Below are positions 52,676 through 63,000 of a stretch of DNA of 64,000 bases, in pieces (positions within the stretch are counted from its first letter, which is position 1; the number at the start of each line of letters is the position of its first letter). The position numbers and the translations under genes are program-made. The notes beneath the pieces are model-generated. The model saw only the letters and a list, made by a program, of their open reading frames with translations, ran no database searches and was not told where the DNA came from. The DNA lies in the NCBI GenBank assembly GCA_017308375.1, contig JAFKEW010000042.1:1-64000 (forward strand), given 5' to 3'. Source of the stretch: Alphaproteobacteria bacterium. GTDB lineage: Bacteria; Pseudomonadota; Alphaproteobacteria; Micropepsales; Micropepsaceae.

Positions 52676-53845
52676 ATGGCGCGCTTTCGTTTTCTTTGCT
52701 GGCTGTTTTCTTTCGCCTTACTGGCGCCGTTGGCCGCACAGGCACAGATGGACACGAGTGCGGAGCACGCAATCCTGATGGATGGCGCGACCGGTGCCAT
52801 TCTCTGGCAGAAGGATGCACACGCACCGATGCCGCCGGCATCGATGAGCAAACTGATGACGCTGGACCTTCTGTTTGAACGGCTGAAGGACGGGCGTGTG
52901 AAACTGACCGACACGTTTCCGGTTTCGCAGCGGGCCTGGGCCACACAAGGCTCGAAATCCTTCGTCATGGTGGGCACGCGCGTGCCGGTTGCCGATCTGA
53001 TCCGCGGCATCATCATCCAGTCGGGCAACGATGCCTGCATCGTGGTGGCGGAGGCGCTGGGCGGCACGGTTGAAGGTTTCGTCAAGATGATGAACGACCG
53101 GGCCAAGGAACTGGGCCTGACGCAGTCCACCTTCGTCAATCCGGATGGCCTGCCCGAACCGCCGGGGCAATTGATGTCGGCCTATGATCTGGCCAAGCTG
53201 GCGCGCCACATCATCACGACGTTTCCGCAATACTACCATTTCTTCGGCGAACGCTCGTTCGAGTACAACGGCATCACGCAGGAAAACCGCAATCTGGTTC
53301 TGGAGAAGTTTCCGGGCGCGGACGGATTGAAGACCGGCTACACCGACGCGGCGGGTTACGGCATCGTCACCTCTGCCGTGCAGGATGGGCGGCGGCTGAT
53401 CCTGGTGCTGATGGGGCTGCGCTATCCCGACAAGAGTTCGTGGTGGGCGGAACGCTATCGCGCCGACGAAGCTGCCAGGCTTCTGGGCGTGGCATTTCGT
53501 GAGTTCCGTGAATACAAACTGTTCAAGCCGGACGATGTCGTAGCGCGCGCCAAAGTCTGGCAAGGCGCTGCCGATACGGTTGCGCTGGTAACCGGAAAGC
53601 CGCTGGCGCTGACCATGCAGGTGGAATCCCGCAAGGATATGAAGGTTTCGGTGCACTACGAAACGCCGCTGAAAGCCCCGATCACCAAAGGCCAGAAGCT
53701 CGGCACGCTGGTAATCACCGCGCCGCAATTCCCGATGCAGACCGTGCCGCTTTATGCCGGCGAAACCGTGCCCGAAGCAGGTTTCTTTGCCCGCGGCATG
53801 CAGGGGCTGGGCGTGTTGTTCGGCACAGCCAACGCTGCACAATGA
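52676..53845 (+). CDS. dacA: D-alanyl-D-alanine carboxypeptidase
   Basis: A 389-residue low-molecular-weight penicillin-binding protein. It has a signal peptide (ending QAQA), SxxK in PASMSKLMTLD, SGN in IQSGNDACIVVAEALGG and KTG in DGLKTGYTDAAGYG, plus a C-terminal beta domain and amphipathic end. It trims peptidoglycan stem peptides. It overlaps tmk by four bases. Confidence 0.94.
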   Translation: MARFRFLCWLFSFALLAPLAAQAQMDTSAEHAILMDGATGAILWQKDAHAPMPPASMSKLMTLDLLFERLKDGRVKLTDTFPVSQRAWATQGSKSFVMVGTRVPVADLIRGIIIQSGNDACIVVAEALGGTVEGFVKMMNDRAKELGLTQSTFVNPDGLPEPPGQLMSAYDLAKLARHIITTFPQYYHFFGERSFEYNGITQENRNLVLEKFPGADGLKTGYTDAAGYGIVTSAVQDGRRLILVLMGLRYPDKSSWWAERYRADEAARLLGVAFREFREYKLFKPDDVVARAKVWQGAADTVALVTGKPLALTMQVESRKDMKVSVHYETPLKAPITKGQKLGTLVITAPQFPMQTVPLYAGETVPEAGFFARGMQGLGVLFGTANAAQ

Positions 53846-54474
53846 CCACGCAGCCGCGCTTCATCACGCTGGAAGGCGGGGAGGGTGCGGGCAAATCCAC
53901 GCAAGTGCGGCTTCTGGCGGACAAGCTGGAAGCGGCGAAGATCGCCGTGCTCTGCACGCGGGAGCCGGGCGGTTCGCCTGGGGCGGAGGAAATCCGCCGC
54001 CTTCTGGTTGAAGGTGCGCCCGGACGGTGGGACGCGGTAAGCGAAATGCTGCTGATGTTTGCCGCGCGGGCCGATCACGTGGCACGAACCATCCGGCCCG
54101 CGCTCGACCGCGGGCAGTGGGTGCTGTGCGACCGCTTCACCGATTCCACTTACGCCTATCAGGGTGCAGGGCGCGGGCTTGCGGCACCACGCATTGCCGC
54201 GATCGAGCAGGCGGTGCTGGACGGGTTCAAACCGCATCTGACGCTGGTGCTGGATCTGCCGGTGGAAGTGGGGCTTGCACGGGCGCACGCGCGCGCCGGA
54301 ACGGAGACGCGGTTCGAGCAGTTCGATACGGCGTTTCATACCCGCCTGCGTGACGGCTTTCTTGCCCGCGTGCAGGCCGAGCCGGAACGCTGTGCCGTGA
54401 TCGATGCCAATGGCGATATCGAAACTGTGGCCGCCCACATATGGGCCGAAACCCGACGGAGGTTTGGCCTCTGA
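53842..54474 (+). CDS. tmk: Thymidylate kinase
   Basis: A 210-residue kinase with P-loop ITLEGGEGAGKSTQVRLLA, the substrate motif LCTREPGGSPGAEEIR and DRFTDSTYAYQGAGRGL. It converts dTMP to dTDP. The stop overlaps the holB start (TGATG). Confidence 0.95.
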   Translation: MTTQPRFITLEGGEGAGKSTQVRLLADKLEAAKIAVLCTREPGGSPGAEEIRRLLVEGAPGRWDAVSEMLLMFAARADHVARTIRPALDRGQWVLCDRFTDSTYAYQGAGRGLAAPRIAAIEQAVLDGFKPHLTLVLDLPVEVGLARAHARAGTETRFEQFDTAFHTRLRDGFLARVQAEPERCAVIDANGDIETVAAHIWAETRRRFGL

Positions 54475-55526
54475 TGGCAGCGGCGCGCAGCAACGACCCC
54501 ATGCCGGAGCCGGACCGGATCGGCGATTTTCCGCATCCGCGCGAGACGCTTTCGCTTCTGGGGCATGAGGCGGCATTGGCACGGGCGGCGCGCGCGATCC
54601 GCGGCGGGCGGGCGCCACAAGCCTGGCTGATCACCGGGCCGCCCGGCATCGGCAAGGCCACCATGGCCTATCGCATCGCACGCTATCTGTTGCGCCATGG
54701 CGCGAGTGACGCGGGACCGGATGACCTGGCGGTGGCCGCCGCCGACCCGGTGCAACAACAGATCGCCAGCGGTGCGCATCCCGGTCTTCTGGTGATCCGG
54801 CGCGGGGTCAATCTGCGTACCGGAAAATTGATGAATGTCATTTCTGTTGAGGAAGTTAGAAAGCTTTCCTCATTTTTTGGAATGACATCCGGTGCGGGTG
54901 GATGGCGGGTGGCCATCGTCGATACGGCAGACGAAATGAACGATGCCGCTGCCAACGCTCTGCTCAAAACGCTGGAGGAGCCGCCGGAGCGCGGACAACT
55001 TCTGTTGATCGCCAACAATCCGGGCCGTTTGCCCAGCACCATCCGTTCCCGCTGCCAGCGGATGGATCTGCGCCCGCTGCCGTTGCCCACGGTCGAACAG
55101 GTGCTGACGGAGATGGGCATCGCGCCAGCGGAGGCCGCCAATCTGGCACAGCTTTCAGGCGGCGCTATCGGCATGGCGCTGCTGCTGGCGCAAGGGGAGG
55201 GGCCCAAACTGGCGGAGGAGGCGGCCCACCTGATCGCGGAACGCGGCGCCCCCGACGTGGTACGGCTTCTGGCGTTGGGCGACCGTCTGGCGCGGATCAC
55301 CGACGGGGTCGAAACCTTCGGCGCCTTTCTGGCCGAACAGTTAAGCGCACGCATGCGGGAGCGTGCGCAGGCCGGCCATGTGCCATCGCGCGCCTGGCTG
55401 GAGACGGCCGACGAATTGCAGCGGAAGTTCGCCCGCACCGCCGCGCTTTATATGGAGCCGCGGCAAACCGTGATCAGCGCCGCAACGGCCCTGGCCGAAA
55501 CGCAGCGGCGTGCCGGCCCGCTCTGA
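54474..55526 (+). CDS. holB: DNA polymerase III delta-prime subunit
   Basis: A 350-residue AAA+ clamp-loader subunit: GRAPQAWLITGPPGIGKATMAYRIARYLL, VEEVRKLSSFFGMTSGAGGWRVAIVDTADEMNDAAANALLKTLEEPP and the arginine-bearing STIRSRCQRMDL. ATG 54474 is chosen by overlap with tmk rather than the in-frame start at 54441. Confidence 0.94.
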   Translation: MAAARSNDPMPEPDRIGDFPHPRETLSLLGHEAALARAARAIRGGRAPQAWLITGPPGIGKATMAYRIARYLLRHGASDAGPDDLAVAAADPVQQQIASGAHPGLLVIRRGVNLRTGKLMNVISVEEVRKLSSFFGMTSGAGGWRVAIVDTADEMNDAAANALLKTLEEPPERGQLLLIANNPGRLPSTIRSRCQRMDLRPLPLPTVEQVLTEMGIAPAEAANLAQLSGGAIGMALLLAQGEGPKLAEEAAHLIAERGAPDVVRLLALGDRLARITDGVETFGAFLAEQLSARMRERAQAGHVPSRAWLETADELQRKFARTAALYMEPRQTVISAATALAETQRRAGPL

Positions 55527-55577
55527 TTTACCGCCACCCGATTTGCCAGACCGCGCGGTTTTGGGCTAACCAAATTC

Positions 55578-56360
55578 ATGCTTGTCGACAGCCATTGCCA
55601 CCTGGATTTCCCGGAATTCGCACCTGAACTGGACGCGGTGGTGGACCGTGCCAGGGCCGCAGGCGTGGGCCTTTGCGTCAGCATTGGAACCACACTGGAC
55701 GGCTTTCCGCGTGTGCAGGCGGTGGCAGAGCGGTTCGATAGCGTGTGGTGTTCGGTCGGCATTCATCCGCATGAGGCGGAGAAAGAGCCGCTGGAGGATG
55801 CGCAAGCACTGATCGCACTAGCGCAAGGACCGAAGGTGGTCGGCATTGGTGAAACCGGCCTCGATTATTTCTATGAGCACAGCCCGCGCGCGGCACAGCA
55901 GAAGAATTTCCGGCTGCACATCGCAGCGGCGCGCGAACTGGGCCTGCCGCTGATCGTGCACACCCGCGATGCGGAAGACGACACGATTGAAATTCTGCGC
56001 GACGAGATGGAGCAGGGTGCATTCACCGGCCTGATCCACTGCTTCACCGGCACGAAAAAACTGGCCGACGCGGCGCTGGAACTGGGCTTTTGTATTTCCG
56101 TTTCGGGGATCGCGACTTTCAAGAAATCCGAAGAGCTGCGTGCGGTGATCCGCGAAGTGCCGCTGGAGCGGCTTCTGGTCGAAACCGATGCGCCATTTCT
56201 GGCGCCGGTTCCGCATCGCGGAAAGCGCAATGAGCCGGCCTTTGTTGCCCACACGGCCGATGTTCTGGCCGGATTGAAAGGTGTTGCGCGCGAAGACCTG
56301 GCGGCACAAACCACGCAGAATTTTTTCAGCCTGTTCCGCAAAGTGAAAAGGCCGGAGTAA
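55578..56360 (+). CDS. tatD: TatD-family hydrolase
   Basis: A 260-residue metal-dependent hydrolase beginning MLVDSHCHLDFPEF, with GIGETGLDYFYEHSPRAAQQKNFRLHIAAARELGLPLIVHTRDAEDD and LLVETDAPFLAPVPHRGKRNEPAF. TatD proteins have exonuclease activity. It follows holB, the usual alphaproteobacterial order. Confidence 0.95.
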   Translation: MLVDSHCHLDFPEFAPELDAVVDRARAAGVGLCVSIGTTLDGFPRVQAVAERFDSVWCSVGIHPHEAEKEPLEDAQALIALAQGPKVVGIGETGLDYFYEHSPRAAQQKNFRLHIAAARELGLPLIVHTRDAEDDTIEILRDEMEQGAFTGLIHCFTGTKKLADAALELGFCISVSGIATFKKSEELRAVIREVPLERLLVETDAPFLAPVPHRGKRNEPAFVAHTADVLAGLKGVAREDLAAQTTQNFFSLFRKVKRPE

Positions 56361-56370
56361 GGATGGCGCG

Positions 56371-57195
56371 ATGGCCGATCAATTGAGCCTGACCATCCTT
56401 GGTTGCGGATCGTCCGGCGGCGTGCCACGTGTCGGCGGGCGTGACGGCGCCGGTTACTGGGGCGCGTGCGATCCGGACAACCCCAAAAACCGGCGGCGGC
56501 GATGCTCCGCGCTGGTGCGGCGTACAGGTGCGGCCGGTACGACGGCGGTTCTGATCGATACGGCGCCCGACATGCGCGAACAATTGATCGCGGCGCGTGC
56601 CGCAACGCTGGACGGAGTTCTGATCACGCATGATCATGCCGATCAGCTTCACGGGCTGGATGATTTGCGCATGGTGGCGATCAACATGCGCCGCCGGGTG
56701 GACGTTTTCGCCACCGCCAATAGCTTTGAAGGCATACTAAGCCGCTTCAGCTATTGTTTCGTGCAGCCGCCGGGTAGCGACTATCCGCCGATCCTGCACG
56801 CCCATACGATCAAGACACCGTTTACACCATTCACGATTTCCGGCGCCGGTGGCGACGTACCGGTTGAGACATTCTGGCAGACGCACGGGCAGATACTCTC
56901 CGCCGGATTCCGCTTTGGACCGTTTGCATATTCGAGCGATGTGAACGATCTGGACGAGGCGGCCTTTGCCGCCCTGAATGGCGTGGAATGCTGGGTTGTG
57001 GACGCCTTGCGATATACGCAGCATCCAAGTCATGCCCATGTTGGCAAGGCGCTGGAATGGATCGCGCGCGTGAAGCCGAAGCGCGCTGTGTTGACCAATC
57101 TGCATGTCGATCTGGATTACGAGACATTGAAGCGCGAACTGCCGGACGGCGTTGAGCCGGCCTATGACGGCATGGTGATCACCGCCGCGATCTGA
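56371..57195 (+). CDS. MBL-fold hydrolase, PhnP-like
   Basis: A 274-residue metallo-beta-lactamase-fold protein: LTILGCGSSGGVPRVGG, LIDTAPDMREQLIAA, LITHDHADQLHGLDDLR and LTNLHVDLDYE. The last position of the usual HxHxDH metal motif is Gln (HDHADQ), a variant I recall from relatives next to tatD. It is probably a phosphodiesterase. It starts 11 bases after tatD. Confidence 0.88.
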   Translation: MADQLSLTILGCGSSGGVPRVGGRDGAGYWGACDPDNPKNRRRRCSALVRRTGAAGTTAVLIDTAPDMREQLIAARAATLDGVLITHDHADQLHGLDDLRMVAINMRRRVDVFATANSFEGILSRFSYCFVQPPGSDYPPILHAHTIKTPFTPFTISGAGGDVPVETFWQTHGQILSAGFRFGPFAYSSDVNDLDEAAFAALNGVECWVVDALRYTQHPSHAHVGKALEWIARVKPKRAVLTNLHVDLDYETLKRELPDGVEPAYDGMVITAAI

Positions 57196-57222
57196 GCGCG
57201 GTGGAATAAAGGGGGAGCGGAC

Positions 57223-57642
57223 ATGGCCGAACTTCCGACGCCAGAGATCATGAATGGCTGGAACAAGGATGGCCTGCCGCACATGCTGGGCATCACGGTG
57301 ACGGATGTGGCAGCGGGCAAGGTGAGCGGTGTGCTGCCGGTTTCACCCAAGCTGATCGCGGGCAATGGTGCCTTATGGGCGCCGGCAATCGTGGCGCTGG
57401 CCGATACGCTGTGCTCCTATGGCGTTTCGACCGTGTGGCCGGATGGCGCCAGCGGCTTCACGACGTCCGAGATCAAATGCAATTTCATGCGCACGACGCG
57501 CAATGGCACGGTCAGAGGCGTGGCAGGCCTGCTGCATGGCGGGCGTATGACCCAGGTGTGGGATGCCGAGATCACCAATGCCGAAACCGGCAAGCTGATG
57601 GCCGCGTTCCGCTGCACGCAGATCATTCTCTACGCGCAGTGA
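57223..57642 (+). CDS. PaaI-type hotdog thioesterase
   Basis: A 139-residue hotdog-fold protein: ALWAPAIVALADTLCSYGVSTVWPDGASGFTTSEIKCNFMRTTRNGTVRG and GGRMTQVWDAEITNAETGKLMAAFRCTQIILYA. It is clearly paralogous to the protein at 49268-49696. It closes the tatD-MBL run and has GGGGGAG before the ATG. Confidence 0.88.
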   Translation: MAELPTPEIMNGWNKDGLPHMLGITVTDVAAGKVSGVLPVSPKLIAGNGALWAPAIVALADTLCSYGVSTVWPDGASGFTTSEIKCNFMRTTRNGTVRGVAGLLHGGRMTQVWDAEITNAETGKLMAAFRCTQIILYAQ

Positions 57643-57661
57643 GGCGACAGCGGGTTACCGT

Positions 57662-57856
57662 TTAGCGGCCCTGGTGCCGGAACGAGCGGCCTTTGACCAA
57701 CATCGGTTTCGACAACTTTCCGCCACCGGGAAAGCCTTTGTTCTGTTTCTGCAGGCCATGTGGTGGCGGTGCGTGATGGGCCGCATCGCCCGCGGGCCGC
57801 TTTGTGTCCGCATCGCTGTGTCTGTCTTCGGCGTCTTTGCCAGGTTTGTTGGTCAT
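57662..57856 (-). CDS. Small basic hypothetical protein
   Basis: A 64-residue hydrophilic protein ending in a basic GGGKLSKPMLVKGRSFRHQGR stretch, which is not low-complexity noise. No family is recognised and no clear ribosome-binding site is seen. It may be real; the 257 bases upstream of it hold nothing else but an AT-rich stretch. Confidence 0.4.
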   Translation of the reverse strand: MTNKPGKDAEDRHSDADTKRPAGDAAHHAPPPHGLQKQNKGFPGGGKLSKPMLVKGRSFRHQGR

Positions 57857-58113
57857 GAACGGATATCCCGGATCATTACAGTTCCATTGGCGAGCCTCAG
57901 GCCCGCTATCGCGGCATTATACGCCAATCCGGCCTAATTGCTCATCCATAATTTCCCATAATATTACTTATACGAAAATATGACGATTGATGGTGGCGCT
58001 GATCCAATGCTTGGGACGCGCCCTTCATATCCCTGCGCGCCCGCACAACCAGCGCGCCTTCAAAGCGACGGCTCGATCCGCTATTGCGGCCATGAGCTTC
58101 AAGGACGCTGGCA

Positions 58114-58962
58114 ATGGCGAATGGTGGTAGCCCCAATCTCGGTGAGGATCTCGACAATGGCGATCAGACCGCCGCCAAGGCGGCGCTGGTACGCCTGCTG
58201 GCCATCATGCGGCGCCTGCGCGATCCAGAGCGCGGATGCCCGTGGGATGTGGCGCAGAGCTTCGCGACCATCGCGCCTTATACGATCGAGGAAGCCTATG
58301 AGGTTGCCGGTGCCGTCGAAGATCGGGACTGGCCCGCGCTGAAGGACGAGCTTGGCGACCTTCTGTTCCAGGTGGTGTTCCACGCCCGCATGGCTGAAGA
58401 GCAAAATCTGTTCGCCTTTGCAGACGTTGTGAACGCCGTAAACGAGAAGATGATCCGGCGCCATCCGCACGTGTTTGCAGGTGTCACGAACGTGAAAACG
58501 GCGGAGGCACAGACAGCCGCCTGGGAGGAATTGAAGCGCCAGGAACGGGCCGCCAAATCGGACGCGGGTCTACTGTCCGATGTGCCACGCGCCCTGCCCG
58601 CGTTGCTGCGTGCGGTCAAACTTCAGAAGCGCGCCGCAAGCGTTGGATTCGACTGGGATTCGGCCCCGAAGGTGGTGGAGAAAATTGCCGAGGAAGCTGG
58701 TGAGATTGTCGAGGCGCAGCAGCACGGCGCCGCGCTGGAGAAACTCGAAGAAGAAGTTGGCGATCTGCTATTCGCGGTGACCAATCTGGCGCGCCATCTG
58801 AAGGTCGATCCCGAGGCTGCGCTGCGCGCCACGAACGCAAAATTTGTCCGCCGCTTTGGCGCGATTGAACGCGGGCTGGCAGCCCAGGGAAAGGCGCCGG
58901 CGGACGCCACACTCGACGAGATGGAAGCCCTGTGGCAGGCCGCGAAGCTATTGGCGCATTAA
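58114..58962 (+). CDS. mazG: Nucleoside triphosphate pyrophosphohydrolase MazG
   Basis: A 282-residue protein with two tandem MazG domains: MRRLRDPERGCPWDVAQSFATIAPYTIEEAYEVAGAVEDRDWPALKDELGDLLFQVVFHARMAEE and VEKIAEEAGEIVEAQ...EEEVGDLLFAVTNLARHL. The EExxE and ExxD metal motifs are present in both. It hydrolyses NTPs and houses damaged nucleotides. It converges on hflX. Confidence 0.94.
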   Translation: MANGGSPNLGEDLDNGDQTAAKAALVRLLAIMRRLRDPERGCPWDVAQSFATIAPYTIEEAYEVAGAVEDRDWPALKDELGDLLFQVVFHARMAEEQNLFAFADVVNAVNEKMIRRHPHVFAGVTNVKTAEAQTAAWEELKRQERAAKSDAGLLSDVPRALPALLRAVKLQKRAASVGFDWDSAPKVVEKIAEEAGEIVEAQQHGAALEKLEEEVGDLLFAVTNLARHLKVDPEAALRATNAKFVRRFGAIERGLAAQGKAPADATLDEMEALWQAAKLLAH

Positions 58963-59008
58963 GGCGCCCATTCCCAATGCCACCGCACTTCAAATTCCAG
59001 CCATATCC

Positions 59009-60313
59009 CTATGTTCTAATAACAGAATCGTAAAACTTCTGTACAAATCGATCGGTTTCCGACGGGTCGACGGCGATGCTGAGTTTGACACCAACATCAC
59101 TATCGTGCCGGGAAAGCACCCGCCCATGCCGGTAGGCCCATGCGAGTCCCGCACCATCCGCCGGATCAATTATGATGGTGACGATATTTCCATTGCTATC
59201 AAGCTTCTCTGCAATAATCCTCAACAACTCCGTGAGCCCGGAACCCGTCAACGCAGAAATCGCGACCGGCCCACTCATGTTGCCGGATTTCTCCAGAAGT
59301 GATTTCTGAATATTCTCCGATAACAGGTCAATTTTGTTGAGAATTTCTATGATGTTCTCTTGCTCCGGTGTGATCCCGAGATCGGTTAGAACCTGATTGA
59401 CGTCCGCCTTCTGGGCTTCGCTTTCCGCATGTGCCACGTCACGGACGTGCAGGATCAGGTCGGCCTCCAGCACCTCCTCCAAGGTGGCGCGGAAGGCGGC
59501 AACCAGCTCAACCGGCAGGCCGGAAATGAAGCCGACCGTATCGGACAGGATGGCGCGCCGCCCGCCGGGAAGCGTGATGCCGCGCATAGTCGGGTCCAGC
59601 GTCGCGAACAGCAAATCCTTTGCCAGCACGCCCGATTTGGTCAGGGTGTTGAACAGGGTCGATTTGCCGGCATTGGTGTAGCCGACCAGCGCAATCACCG
59701 GGAACGGCACGCGCTTGCGCGCCCGGCGGTGCAGGCCGCGGGTGCGCTTCACGCCTTCCAGATCGGATTTGATCCGCTGGATTCGTTCGCCGATCAGGCG
59801 GCGATCGGTTTCGATCTGGGTTTCGCCCGGCCCGCCCAGAAAGCCGAAGCCGCCGCGCTGCCGTTCCAGATGGGTCCAGCTTCGAACCAGCCGGCTGCGC
59901 TGATAATTGAGATGCGCCAGTTCGACCTGCAGGCGGCCTTCGCGGGTTTTCGCCCGTTCGCCGAAAATTTCGAGAATGAGCGCGGTGCGGTCGAGCACCT
60001 TGCTCTTCCATGCCCGTTCCAGATTGCGCTGCTGCACCGGCGAAAGCTGGGCATTGACGATGATGACCGTGGGCTCAAGCGCTGCCGCCTCGGCCCCGAT
60101 TTCGGCCACCTTGCCCTTGCCGATCAGCGTGGCCGGCACTGGCCTGAGCAGCGGCACGATATGTTCGCCCACTACGGTCAGACCGATGGCCGCCGTCAGG
60201 CCCACCGCCTCCGCCAGCCGGGCAACGGCGTCGCGCCCGCCCGCCATGCCCCCTGCGCGCGTCTTCGGTTCAATATGGACCACGATGGCGGTACGGCTGT
60301 CCGTACCATCCAC
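59009..60313 (-). CDS. hflX: GTPase HflX
   Basis: A 434-residue ribosome-associated GTPase. It has the HflX N-terminal domain (LIGKGKVAEIG, VVNAQLSPVQQRNLERAWKSKVLDRTALILEIFGERAKTREGRLQVELA), the GGPGETQIETDRR loop, and G motifs G1 (LVGYTNAGKSTLFNTL), G3 (DTVGFI) and G4 (NKID). It rescues stalled ribosomes. GTG 60313 is chosen as start; the open frame continues upstream through hfq in another frame, which is a shadow. hfq lies 20 bases upstream. Confidence 0.93.
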   Translation of the reverse strand: MDGTDSRTAIVVHIEPKTRAGGMAGGRDAVARLAEAVGLTAAIGLTVVGEHIVPLLRPVPATLIGKGKVAEIGAEAAALEPTVIIVNAQLSPVQQRNLERAWKSKVLDRTALILEIFGERAKTREGRLQVELAHLNYQRSRLVRSWTHLERQRGGFGFLGGPGETQIETDRRLIGERIQRIKSDLEGVKRTRGLHRRARKRVPFPVIALVGYTNAGKSTLFNTLTKSGVLAKDLLFATLDPTMRGITLPGGRRAILSDTVGFISGLPVELVAAFRATLEEVLEADLILHVRDVAHAESEAQKADVNQVLTDLGITPEQENIIEILNKIDLLSENIQKSLLEKSGNMSGPVAISALTGSGLTELLRIIAEKLDSNGNIVTIIIDPADGAGLAWAYRHGRVLSRHDSDVGVKLSIAVDPSETDRFVQKFYDSVIRT

Positions 60314-60333
60314 CGAATCGTCCGGTTTCGGGT

Positions 60334-60582
60334 TCAGGCGCCCTCGGCCGCCGTTTCCACGTCCTGCAACTGGATCGGGCCCAGCGGCATGACTGTCGAG
60401 ATCGCGTGTTTGTAGACGAGTTGCGCCTGCCCATCCCGGCGCAGGAGAACGCAAAAATTGTCGAACCAAGTGATGTTTCCCTGAAGCTTGACGCCGTTGA
60501 CGAGAAAAATCGTCACGGCTGATTTGCTCTTGCGGACCGCGTTGAGGAACGTGTCCTGGAGATTTTGTTGTTTTTCGCTCAT
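60334..60582 (-). CDS. hfq: RNA chaperone Hfq
   Basis: An 82-residue Sm-like protein: [62 protein letters not shown], with both Sm motifs and the distal KHAIST. It pairs small RNAs with mRNAs. ATG 60582 is used; an in-frame GTG at 60594 is possible. Confidence 0.96.
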   Translation of the reverse strand: MSEKQQNLQDTFLNAVRKSKSAVTIFLVNGVKLQGNITWFDNFCVLLRRDGQAQLVYKHAISTVMPLGPIQLQDVETAAEGA

Positions 60583-60671
60583 GGGTGAACCCACTTGTCA
60601 TTTGGTTGGGCCCCGCGCAGCCCGCGAGGCTGCTCCCAGCATAGGCTGATTTGCTGCAAATGCGAAAGGCC

Positions 60672-61577
60672 TTACCGCAAAAGCGGTGCCGCCTTGGCGT
60701 GATCGCGGTAAAGCTCCCGCACCCGCCGGGTTATGGGACCGGGCACGCCCTCGCCCACCATATCGCCGTCGATGCGGATGACCGGCACCGCCGGGCCGGA
60801 GGCGGACGAGATGAACGCCTCCCGTGCGCCTCGCGCCTCGTCCGGGGTAAACGGGCGCTCGGTCAGTTTGAGCTGCGCCTCCTCCGCCACGGCCAGGATT
60901 ACCCGGCGCGTGACGCCGGGGAGGATCGCGTTGGTCAGTGGCCGGGTGACGATCTCCCCGCCATCGGTCACGATCCACGCCGTGGTGGATGCCCCTTCGG
61001 TGACGAAACCGTCTTCGTCCACCAGCCAGGCTTCATGCGCGCCGGCACGCCGCGCCGCCGTCTTGGCCAGAAGATTGCCCAGCAATTGCGTGGTCTTGAT
61101 ATCGCAGCGGCCCCAGCGCAAATCCGGCTTCGTGACGACGGCAATGCCTTTTTCGTCACGCGCATTCTGTTGGGCGCGATTCACGTGCAGCGCGGTCAGG
61201 ATCAATGTCGGCCGCTGATGTTGCGACGGAATAGGATGATCGCGCCGGAACGCGCCACGGGTGATCTGCAGATACAGGAAGCCATTGCGCAAAGCGTTCC
61301 GGCGCACGACCTCGCGGAAAACGAACTTCATCGCGGCGCGCGCCATCGGCATCGCAATTTCCACTTCGCGCAACGAACGCTCCAGCCGGTCGAGATGCTC
61401 CTCCTCATCGACAAAGCGATTGGCGTTGACCGCGACCACTTCATAGATGGCATCGCCCAGTTGCAGGCCGCGATCTTCGATATGAACGCCCGCCTCTTCA
61501 TGCGCGAGATAGCGGCCATTGACATAGGCGATGCGGCCCGCGGGCATGCGGGTATTCCAGCGTTCCTGTGTGCTCAT
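60672..61577 (-). CDS. dat: D-amino-acid aminotransferase (class IV)
   Basis: A 301-residue PLP enzyme of fold type IV: VHIEDRGLQLGDAIYEVVAV, the catalytic-lysine segment GRCDIKTTQLLGNLLAKTAARRAGAHEAWLVDEDGFVTEGASTTAWIV and ILPGVTRRVIL. It makes D-glutamate/D-alanine for peptidoglycan. ATG 61577 lies ten bases after the ntrX stop. Confidence 0.93.
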   Translation of the reverse strand: MSTQERWNTRMPAGRIAYVNGRYLAHEEAGVHIEDRGLQLGDAIYEVVAVNANRFVDEEEHLDRLERSLREVEIAMPMARAAMKFVFREVVRRNALRNGFLYLQITRGAFRRDHPIPSQHQRPTLILTALHVNRAQQNARDEKGIAVVTKPDLRWGRCDIKTTQLLGNLLAKTAARRAGAHEAWLVDEDGFVTEGASTTAWIVTDGGEIVTRPLTNAILPGVTRRVILAVAEEAQLKLTERPFTPDEARGAREAFISSASGPAVPVIRIDGDMVGEGVPGPITRRVRELYRDHAKAAPLLR

Positions 61578-61587
61578 GCTGATGCGT

Positions 61588-63000
<1,413 letters not shown>

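Noticed and set aside
60314-60601. N-terminal extension of the hflX frame through hfq
   Set aside because: It is antisense-free overlap in another frame of hfq and lacks HflX-like sequence; GTG 60313 gives a normal start.
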